This document shows positions 32,346 through 38,518 of a stretch of DNA of 38,518 nucleotides, piece after piece. Below the pieces are notes generated by a model, which had not been told where the DNA came from, searched no databases, and saw only the letters and a list, made by a program, of their open reading frames with translations. Origin of the DNA: Roseateles sp. (GTDB taxonomy: Bacteria; Pseudomonadota; Gammaproteobacteria; Burkholderiales; Burkholderiaceae_C); NCBI GenBank assembly GCA_016790285.1, contig JAEUPJ010000065.1, positions 1-38,518 of the forward strand. The letters are read 5' to 3'. The number at the start of each line of letters is the position of its first letter. The first letter of the stretch is position 1. The position numbers and the translations under genes are program-made.

Positions 32346-33628
32346 CGCTTGATGGCCCGGTGGCCGATGTCCGAGCGGTACTGGCGCCCGGCGAACTGGA
32401 TGCCCGAGGCCACCTCGTAGGCACGCTGCGCGGCCGTGCGCACCGACTCGCCCAACGCCGTCACGCACAGCACGCGGCCGCCGCTGGTGACGAGGGCGCC
32501 GTCGGCCATGGCCGTGCCGGCGTGGAAGACCATGGCCTCGTCCTCGTCGGCGGGCAGGCCGGAGATGGCGTCGCCCTTGCGCGGGTTCAGCGGGTAGCCC
32601 TCGGCCGCCAGCACCACGCCCAGCGCGACACGCCGGTCCCACTGCAGCTCGACCTCATCGAGCGTGCCGTCGGTGGCGTGCATGAGCAGCTCGAACAGGT
32701 CGCTCTTCAGGCGCATCATGATCGGCTGGGTTTCCGGGTCGCCCATGCGGGTGTTGAACTCGACGGTGCGCGGCTGGCCGTGCTCGTCGATCATCAGCCC
32801 GGCATAAAGGAAGCCCGTGAACGGATGACCATCCTTGGCCATGCCGGCGATGGTGGGCTGGATGATCTCGTGCATGACCTTGGCGTGCACGTTGGGCGTG
32901 ACCACCGGCGCGGGCGAGTAGGCGCCCATGCCGCCGGTGTTGGGGCCGGCGTCGCCGTCGAGCAGGCGCTTGTGGTCCTGGCTGGTGGCGAGCGACACGA
33001 CCTGCCTGCCGTCGCACACGACGATGAAGCTCGCCTCCTCGCCAGCGAGGAAGTCCTCGATGACGACGCGGGCGCCACCCTCGTTGTGGGTCACGCCGAG
33101 CTTGTTGTCTTCCAGGATCCAGCTGATGGCCTCGTGCGCCTCGGCCAACGTCATGGCCACCACCACGCCCTTGCCCGCCGCCAGGCCGTCGGCCTTGATG
33201 ACGATGGGGGCACCGCGCCCGTCCACGTAGGCGTGGGCGGCGGCGGGGTCGGAGAAGGTCTCGTAGGCGGCCGTGGGGATGCCGTGCCGCTTCATGAAGT
33301 CCTTGGCGAAGGCCTTGGAGCTCTCCAGCTGGGCCGCGGCCTTGGTCGGGCCGAAGATGCGCAGGCCCCGCGCGCGGAACTCGTCCACGACGCCGGCGGC
33401 GAGCGCGGCCTCGGGGCCCACCACGGTGAGCGTGATCTTCTGCGCAATGGCGAAGTCGGCCAGCGCCTTCACGTCCGTGACGCCGATGGGCACGGTCTGC
33501 AGGCGTTCGTCGCGCGCCGTGCCGCCGTTGCCTGGGGCCACGAAGACCTGGCTGACGCGCTCGGCCTGGGCCAGTTTCCAGGCCAGGGCGTGTTCGCGGC
33601 CGCCGTTGCCGATGACAAGAACTCTCAT
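32342..33628 (-). CDS. purD: Phosphoribosylamine-glycine ligase PurD (GAR synthetase)
   Basis: PurD catalyses the second step of purine synthesis, joining phosphoribosylamine and glycine with ATP. It has 428 residues (E. coli 429). It begins MRVLVIGNGGREHALAWKLA. The ATP-grasp core has VIKADGLAAGKGVVVA, EDFLAGEEASFIVVCDG, DHKRLLDGDAGPNTGGMGAY, and YAGLMIDEHGQPRTVEFNTR with the metal-binding residues, followed by RMGDPETQ. It heads the overlapping gene cluster purD to maf. A 77-base intergenic repeat lies between it and yebC. Confidence 0.98.
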   Translation of the reverse strand: MRVLVIGNGGREHALAWKLAQAERVSQVFVAPGNGGTARDERLQTVPIGVTDVKALADFAIAQKITLTVVGPEAALAAGVVDEFRARGLRIFGPTKAAAQLESSKAFAKDFMKRHGIPTAAYETFSDPAAAHAYVDGRGAPIVIKADGLAAGKGVVVAMTLAEAHEAISWILEDNKLGVTHNEGGARVVIEDFLAGEEASFIVVCDGRQVVSLATSQDHKRLLDGDAGPNTGGMGAYSPAPVVTPNVHAKVMHEIIQPTIAGMAKDGHPFTGFLYAGLMIDEHGQPRTVEFNTRMGDPETQPIMMRLKSDLFELLMHATDGTLDEVELQWDRRVALGVVLAAEGYPLNPRKGDAISGLPADEDEAMVFHAGTAMADGALVTSGGRVLCVTALGESVRTAAQRAYEVASGIQFAGRQYRSDIGHRAIKR

Positions 33629-33630
33629 GG

Positions 33631-33707
33631 CGCACTCCGCCGGGCCGCCCCAAGAAGGGCGCGCGCCCCCTCGGGGGGCAAGGAGCGAATGCGACTGTGG
33701 GGGCGGC
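33631..33707. repeat. Probable dispersed Burkholderiales intergenic repeat with GC-rich hairpin
   Basis: The yebC-purD gap is almost filled by a GC-rich block containing CTCCGCCGGGCCGCCCCAAG, a perfect stem-loop GCCCC-CTCGG-GGGGC (33665-33679), then AAGGAGCGAATGCGACT. I recognise this arrangement as one seen between many genes in Burkholderiales genomes. Copy number elsewhere in this genome cannot be seen here. It may act as a transcript boundary. Confidence 0.5.
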
Positions 33708-33713
33708 GTGTCA

Positions 33714-34436
33714 TCAGGCCAATTCCGCGTTGTGATAGACGGCCTGGGTGTCGTCCAGGTCTTCGAGCACGTCGAGCAGCTTCTGCATGCGCTCGGCGTC
33801 CTCGCCGGTCAGCTCGATGGTGTTTTCGGGGCGCATCGTGACCTCGGCCACTTCGGGCACCAGGCCGGCGGCTTCCAGGGCCGCCTTGACGACTTCGTAG
33901 TCGGCGGGCGCGGTCAGCACCTCGATGGCGCCGTCGTCGCCGGTGACGACGTCCTCCGCGCCCGCGTCCAGGGCCACTTCCATCAGCTTGTCTTCGGACG
34001 TGCCCGGCGCGAACATCAGCTGGCCCACGTGCTTGAACTGGAACGACACCGAGCCGTCCGTGCCCATGTTGCCGCCGTACTTGCTGAAGGCATGCCGCAC
34101 CTCGGCCACGGTGCGCACGCGGTTGTCCGTCATGGTGTCGATCATGATGGCCGCGCCGCCGATGCCGTAGCCTTCGTAGCGGATTTCCTCGTAGGTCAGG
34201 CCGTCGATGTTGCCGCTGGCCTTGTCGATGTTGTACTTGATGCGGTCGGCCGGCATGTTGGCCGCCTTGGCCTTGTCGACCGCCAGGCGCAGGCGGGGGT
34301 TGTCCTTGACGTCGGGACCGCCCTGGCGCGCCGCGACAGAGATCTCACGGATGATGCGCGTCCAGATCTTGCCGCGCTTTTCGTCCTGGCGGCCTTTGCG
34401 ATGCTGGATATTGGCCCATTTGGAATGACCGGCCAT
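33714..34436 (-). CDS. yebC: YebC/PmpR-family protein
   Basis: A 240-residue member of the YebC family. These proteins were named as probable transcription regulators, and members have more recently been linked to helping ribosomes at proline stretches. It begins [20 protein letters not shown], the family hallmark. It carries [40 protein letters not shown] and VAFQFKHVG-like [11 protein letters not shown], with an acidic C-terminus. Cytosolic. It is divergent from the yjgR-like gene and upstream of purD. The Pro/Lys-rich RsfS tail nearby is a possible client, but that is speculation. Confidence 0.96.
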   Translation of the reverse strand: MAGHSKWANIQHRKGRQDEKRGKIWTRIIREISVAARQGGPDVKDNPRLRLAVDKAKAANMPADRIKYNIDKASGNIDGLTYEEIRYEGYGIGGAAIMIDTMTDNRVRTVAEVRHAFSKYGGNMGTDGSVSFQFKHVGQLMFAPGTSEDKLMEVALDAGAEDVVTGDDGAIEVLTAPADYEVVKAALEAAGLVPEVAEVTMRPENTIELTGEDAERMQKLLDVLEDLDDTQAVYHNAELA

Positions 34437-34510
34437 GTGTGGCTCCTGGGGGACTGCCGTTGCAGCAGACCGTTTATCGTTGAATAGCCTTTGATTTTAG
34501 AGGACGCCTC

Positions 34511-36073
34511 ATGACTGACCCGATCCTGCTGGCCCGACACGCCGAGACCGAGTGCTTGCTGCTGCCGGCCCTGGCCAACCGGCACGGCCTCATCACCGGT
34601 GCCACGGGCACCGGCAAGACCATCAGCCTGCAAAAGCTCGCCGAGAGCTTTTCGTGCATCGGCGTGCCCGTCTTCATGGCCGACGTGAAGGGCGACCTCA
34701 CCGGCATCAGCCAACCCGGCAACCCGAGCGAGAAGCTGTTGGCCACGCTCAAGGACCGCGGCCTGGACGCCCCCGAGAAGCTCGCCTGCCCCACCACGCT
34801 GTGGGACGTCTTCGGCGAGCAGGGCCACCCGGTGCGCGCCACCGTGTCCGACATGGGCCCGCTGCTGCTGTCGCGCATGCTGGCGCTGAACGAGACGCAG
34901 GCCGGGGTGCTGCAGATGGTGTTCAAGATCGCCGACGACAACGGCCTGCTCGTGCTGGACCTGAAGGACCTGCGCGCCATGCTGCAGTACGTGGGCGACA
35001 ACGCGAGTCAGTTCACCACGCAGTACGGCAACGTGTCGGCCGCCAGCGTGGGCGCCATCCAGCGCGGGCTGCTGCAGATCGAGGCCCAGGGCGGGGACAA
35101 GTTCTTCGGCGAGCCCATGCTCAACATCGCCGACTTCATGCAGACGGAAGGCGGCCTGGGCGTCATCAACGTGCTGGCGGCAGACAAGCTCATGAACGCG
35201 CCGCGCCTGTACGCCACCTTCCTGCTGTGGATGCTGTCGGAGCTGTTCGAGACCCTGCCGGAAGTGGGCGACCTGGACAAACCCAAGCTCGTGTTCTTCT
35301 TCGACGAGGCCCACCTGCTGTTCAAGGACGCGCCGGACGCCCTGGTCGAGCGCATCGAGCTCGTCGTGCGCCTGGTGCGCTCCAAGGGCGTGGGCGTCTA
35401 TTTCGTGACGCAGAACCCGCTGGACATCCCTGACGCGGTGCTGGGCCAGCTCGGCAACCGCGTGCAGCACGCGCTGCGCGCCTTCACGCCCCGCGACCAG
35501 AAGGCCGTCAAGAGCGCCGCCGAGACGATGCGCGCCAAGCCCGGGCTGGACATCGCCACCGCCATCACCGAGCTCGCCGTGGGCGAGGCCCTGGTGAGCC
35601 TGCTCGACGAAAAAGGCCGCCCGAGCGTGACCGAGCGCGTCTTCGTGCTGCCCCCGGGCAGCCAGATCGGCCCCATCACGCCCGCGCAGCGCCAGCAGCT
35701 CGTCGCCAACTCGCTGGTGGCGGGGGTCTACGAGAAGCAGCTGGACCGCGAGTCGGCCTATGAAAAGCTGATGGGCAAGCCCGCCGCGGGCGCCCCGGCG
35801 CCGGCGGGCGGCGGCATGGCGGCCGAGGCCGGCCAGGTGTTCAAGGGCGGGCCGGCACCCGCTCCGGCACCGGCGGACGCGGGCGGCGGGCTGATGGACG
35901 GCCTCAAGGACGTGCTCTTCGGCACCACCGGCCCGCGCGGCGGGCGCCACCCCGGCCTGGCCGAGACCGCGGCCAAGTCGGCCGTGCGCAGCATCGGCTC
36001 GGCCGTCGGCCGCGAGATCATTCGTGGCGTATTGGGCAGCATCCTGGGCGGAAGCGGCAGCCGACGCCGTTGA
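34511..36073 (+). CDS. HerA-like ATPase, YjgR/DUF853 family
   Basis: A 520-residue P-loop ATPase of the HerA/FtsK superfamily. Walker A is GATGTGKT (30-37), [10 protein letters not shown] is a conserved second block, and the Walker B-type stretch [11 protein letters not shown] (about 260-270) precedes a [13 protein letters not shown] sensor segment. Members are called helicase-like, but the cellular role is not established. The C-terminal about 100 residues are Gly/Ala/Pro-rich ([28 protein letters not shown]) and end in a Gly/Ser/Arg tail [12 protein letters not shown]. There is no NurA nuclease neighbour. The ATG at 34511 has a GAGGA ribosome site. Confidence 0.9.
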   Translation: MTDPILLARHAETECLLLPALANRHGLITGATGTGKTISLQKLAESFSCIGVPVFMADVKGDLTGISQPGNPSEKLLATLKDRGLDAPEKLACPTTLWDVFGEQGHPVRATVSDMGPLLLSRMLALNETQAGVLQMVFKIADDNGLLVLDLKDLRAMLQYVGDNASQFTTQYGNVSAASVGAIQRGLLQIEAQGGDKFFGEPMLNIADFMQTEGGLGVINVLAADKLMNAPRLYATFLLWMLSELFETLPEVGDLDKPKLVFFFDEAHLLFKDAPDALVERIELVVRLVRSKGVGVYFVTQNPLDIPDAVLGQLGNRVQHALRAFTPRDQKAVKSAAETMRAKPGLDIATAITELAVGEALVSLLDEKGRPSVTERVFVLPPGSQIGPITPAQRQQLVANSLVAGVYEKQLDRESAYEKLMGKPAAGAPAPAGGGMAAEAGQVFKGGPAPAPAPADAGGGLMDGLKDVLFGTTGPRGGRHPGLAETAAKSAVRSIGSAVGREIIRGVLGSILGGSGSRRR

Positions 36074-36147
36074 ACGGTCGACGTTAACGCGGCGATCATG
36101 CAGACTCCGTGAGCCCGCTCGACAGGGCGACACACGGGGGACAAGAC

Positions 36148-37698
36148 ATGAATGCTCTGAAGCAGTTGCGCATCGGCAGCCGGCTGGGCGTCGCGTTCGC
36201 GGTGGTACTCGCGCTGATGGTCATCGTGGCGGCCGTGGGCGTGCGCGGCATCTACCGCGTGGCCGACGGGCTGGAGACGGTCTACCGCGACCGTACCGTG
36301 CCGCTGGCCCAGCTCGGCGAGCTCAACAACCTCTCCACCCGCAACCGCCTCGTCATCGTCGAGATGCTGCGCTCGCCGGGCTTCGAGGAGATCAAGCGCC
36401 GCAACGAGGAACTGGCCGGCAACCTCAAGCGCGGCCAGGCGCTGCTGGACGGCTACCTTGCCAGCCGGCTGACCGGCGCCGAGAAGGAACTGGCCGATCG
36501 CTTCGTGGCCGCGCGCAAGGCCTACATCGAGGAAGGCCTGTTGCCCGTGGGCAACGCGCTGTCCACCGGCGGCATGGGCACCGCGCAGCAGATCTACGAG
36601 GAAAAGACCCTCCCGCTGGGCGCCAAGGCGCGTGACCTGTCCGACCAGCTCGTGAAGCTGCAGGTCGATGAAGCTGCCGCCGAATTCGAGCGGGCCGACA
36701 AGACCCGCTCGACGGCCGTCGCGGCCACCCTGGCCCTCACGGCGGCCGCCCTGCTGCTCGGCGGCGGGCTGGCCTGGCTGATCACCCGCTCCATCACCGA
36801 GCCCGTGCGGCGCGCCGTCGGCGTGGCCCAGGCCGTGGCCGGCGGCGACCTCACGACCCACATCAGTGCCGACGGCCGCGACGAGATCGCCACGCTGCTG
36901 GGCGCGTTGGGCCAGATGAACGAGGGCCTGGTGACCATCGTGCGCCAGGTGCGCCAGGGGGCCGACTCCATCCTCACCGGGGCGGGCGAGATCGCCAGCG
37001 GCAATGCCGACCTCTCCCAGCGCACCGAGGAGCAGGCCGCCAACCTGGAGCAGACCGCCGCGTCCATGGAAGAGATGAACGCCACCGTGCGCCAGAACGC
37101 CGAGACGGCGCAGACGGCCACGCAGCTCGCGCAGTCGGCCAGCAGCGTGGCCACGCGGGGCGGCGACGTGGTCCAGCAGGTCATCAGCACCATGGGCGAC
37201 ATCTCCGCGAGTTCGCGCAAGATCGCCGACATCATCGGCACCATCGACGGCATTGCCTTCCAGACCAATATCCTGGCGCTGAATGCCGCGGTCGAGGCCG
37301 CGCGGGCCGGCGAGTCCGGCCGCGGCTTTGCGGTGGTGGCCGGTGAGGTGCGCAACCTGGCTGGCCGCTCGGCCGAGGCGGCACGCGAGATCAAGCAACT
37401 CATCGGCCAAAGCGTCGAGACCATCGAGTCCGGTTCACGGCAGGTGCAGGAAGCCGGGCAGTCGATGGACGACATCGTCACCCAGGTGCAGCGCGTGACC
37501 AGCTTGATCGGCGAGATCTCCAGCGCCTCCGCCGAGCAGACGGCGGGCATCGAGCAGGTCAGCCAGGCGGTCGGCGAACTGGATCAGGTGACGCAGGCCA
37601 ACGCGGCGCTGGTGGAGGAGGCCGCAGCGGCCGCCGAGAGCCTGCGCACGCAGGCCGCGCAGCTGGTGGATACCGTGGGGGGCTTTCAGCTGCGCTGA
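36148..37698 (+). CDS. Methyl-accepting chemotaxis protein
   Basis: A transmembrane chemoreceptor of 516 residues. TM1 is at about 13-32 ([20 protein letters not shown]). A periplasmic four-helix-bundle sensor domain spans 33-190, and TM2 is at about 192-214. A HAMP domain follows ([20 protein letters not shown]...) to about 268. The coiled-coil signalling domain has the hairpin tip [20 protein letters not shown] and the Glu/Gln-rich methylation helices ([20 protein letters not shown] and [20 protein letters not shown]). There is no C-terminal CheR-binding pentapeptide. The ligand is unknown. The start at 36148 follows GGGGGA; an earlier ATG at 36109 lacks one. The stop overlaps the convergent folA gene by 13 bases. 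Confidence 0.95.
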   Translation: MNALKQLRIGSRLGVAFAVVLALMVIVAAVGVRGIYRVADGLETVYRDRTVPLAQLGELNNLSTRNRLVIVEMLRSPGFEEIKRRNEELAGNLKRGQALLDGYLASRLTGAEKELADRFVAARKAYIEEGLLPVGNALSTGGMGTAQQIYEEKTLPLGAKARDLSDQLVKLQVDEAAAEFERADKTRSTAVAATLALTAAALLLGGGLAWLITRSITEPVRRAVGVAQAVAGGDLTTHISADGRDEIATLLGALGQMNEGLVTIVRQVRQGADSILTGAGEIASGNADLSQRTEEQAANLEQTAASMEEMNATVRQNAETAQTATQLAQSASSVATRGGDVVQQVISTMGDISASSRKIADIIGTIDGIAFQTNILALNAAVEAARAGESGRGFAVVAGEVRNLAGRSAEAAREIKQLIGQSVETIESGSRQVQEAGQSMDDIVTQVQRVTSLIGEISSASAEQTAGIEQVSQAVGELDQVTQANAALVEEAAAAAESLRTQAAQLVDTVGGFQLR

Positions 37699-38174
37699 GC
37701 GCCCGGCAGGCTGAGGAAGCGGTACTGCAGGCCGTTGGCGGCGGTCTGCCAGGGCGGCAAATCGGGCGGGGCGGCGTAGGGCGGGAAAAAGCAGTCGGCC
37801 TGCGGGTAGGCGGCGTTTACCTCGGTCAGCTCCAGCCGCGTGGCATGGGGCAAGGCCAGCACGTAGACCTCGGCGCCGCCGATCACGCAGAGCTCGGGGG
37901 CCTCGGCGCAGCAGCGCAGGGCCTCGTCGAGCGAACGCACGGTTTGCGCACCCGGCACCGGCGCGCCCCGCGTCAGCACCAGGTTCTGCCGCCCGGGCAA
38001 GGGCCGAAAGCGCGGGGGCAGCGACTCCCAGGTCTTGCGCCCCATCAGCACCGGCTTGCCCAGGGTGAGTGCTTTGAAGTGCGCCAGATCCTCGGGCAGG
38101 TGCCACAGCAGTTGGTTGCCCGCGCCCAGTTCACGGTGGCGGCCATGCGCCGCCACCAGCACCACGGCCGTCAT
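37686..38174 (-). CDS. folA: Dihydrofolate reductase
   Basis: Reduces dihydrofolate to tetrahydrofolate with NADPH, regenerating the cofactor consumed by ThyA upstream. It has 162 residues (E. coli 159). It has [20 protein letters not shown] at the N-terminus and [20 protein letters not shown] with the acidic active-site residue (Glu28). [20 protein letters not shown] and [16 protein letters not shown], the NADPH loop, follow. The start overlaps the thyA stop (ATGA), the standard thyA-folA pair. Confidence 0.96.
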   Translation of the reverse strand: MTAVVLVAAHGRHRELGAGNQLLWHLPEDLAHFKALTLGKPVLMGRKTWESLPPRFRPLPGRQNLVLTRGAPVPGAQTVRSLDEALRCCAEAPELCVIGGAEVYVLALPHATRLELTEVNAAYPQADCFFPPYAAPPDLPPWQTAANGLQYRFLSLPGAQRS

Positions 38175-38518
38175 ACCGCCACCGGCGCTTTGATCAGCGG
38201 GTGGTGCTGGTAGTCGACCAGCTCGAAGTCGTCCAGCTCATACTCGAACAGGCTGGCCGGCCGGCGCTTGATGCGCAGCTCAGGGAAGGGGTAGGGCGTG
38301 CGCGACAGCTGGGTCTGAACCTGCTCCAGGTGGTTGCTGTAGAGGTGGCAGTCGCCTCCCGTCCAGATGAAGTCGCCCACCGCCAGATCGCATTGCTGCG
38401 CCACCATGTGCGTGAGCAGCGCGTAGCTGGCGATGTTGAAAGGCACGCCCAGGAAGATGTCGGCGCTGCGCTGATAGAGCTGGCAGCTGAGCTTGCCTTC
38501 GGCGACATAGAACTGGAA
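38171..38518 (-). CDS. thyA: Thymidylate synthase, C-terminal part (runs off window)
   Basis: The last 115 residues of ThyA, which methylates dUMP to dTMP using methylenetetrahydrofolate. Visible are [60 protein letters not shown], with the dUMP-binding Arg/Asp/Asn/His/Tyr residues, and the terminal IKAPVAV whose last residues close the active site. The catalytic cysteine lies a few residues upstream of the window edge. The intact stop overlaps folA by four bases. Confidence 0.97.
   Translation of the reverse strand, partial: FQFYVAEGKLSCQLYQRSADIFLGVPFNIASYALLTHMVAQQCDLAVGDFIWTGGDCHLYSNHLEQVQTQLSRTPYPFPELRIKRRPASLFEYELDDFELVDYQHHPLIKAPVAV

Noticed and set aside
32346-32642. An N-terminal extension of the PlsC-like acyltransferase
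   Set aside because: It lies inside purD in another frame and has no acyltransferase similarity; the TTGA overlap at 32342-32345 is a better start.

Overview
The window is GC-rich (about 70%), densely coded DNA from a betaproteobacterium. The gene set fits the Burkholderiales, most likely the Rubrivivax/Leptothrix/Roseateles/Mitsuaria group. That placement is inferred from codon use, two PEP-CTERM proteins, the ssu operon layout and the order of housekeeping genes; no 16S or other decisive marker is present.

Layout. 1-201 is the edge of an insertion sequence (N-terminus of an IS3-type OrfA plus its probable terminal repeat). 325-981 is a PEP-CTERM surface protein with a good sigma-54 promoter and an upstream activator-like box. 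1223-6536 is a complete alkanesulfonate operon, ssuE-ssuA-ssuA2-ssuD-ssuC-ssuB, with two tandem binding proteins and a terminator-like hairpin between ssuE and ssuA. 6577-9435 holds a lipoprotein serine hydrolase, an unrecognised protein, a thioredoxin-like protein and a second PEP-CTERM protein.

9571-21917 looks like an osmoadaptation and envelope block. It has a LuxR-type regulator divergent from a giant cyclic beta-1,2-glucan synthase (2838 aa), a small membrane protein, a compatible-solute-type binding protein fused to its permease, and a further periplasmic binding protein. The glucan synthase and the fused transporter share an inverted repeat, TGTAGG-N6-CC(C/G)ACA, in their upstream regions. 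22014-22802 is a two-domain peptidoglycan-binding/GH19 lysozyme-like protein.

22893-38518 is core housekeeping. Two tRNA-Lys genes (anticodons CTT and TTT) are followed, all on the minus strand, by tolB-pal-cpoB-tcdA, reading downwards from rng. Then comes a tightly overlapping minus-strand cluster in the order purD, acyltransferase, hemF, nadD, rsfS, rlmH, maf, rng, with yebC just upstream of purD. On the plus strand are a HerA-like ATPase (YjgR family) and a chemotaxis receptor. The right edge carries folA and the 3' part of thyA, again on the minus strand. RsfS carries an unusual histone-H1-like Lys/Ala/Pro tail.

No stretch longer than 300 bases lacks a gene; the longest gap is 982-1222, which holds two divergent promoter regions. 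I found no CRISPR array, rRNA or integrated phage. No wholly new multi-gene system is evident. The best leads for something undescribed are the shared palindrome of the two osmoadaptation loci, the tailed RsfS, the attenuator-like hairpin inside the ssu operon, and the solitary GH19 protein.
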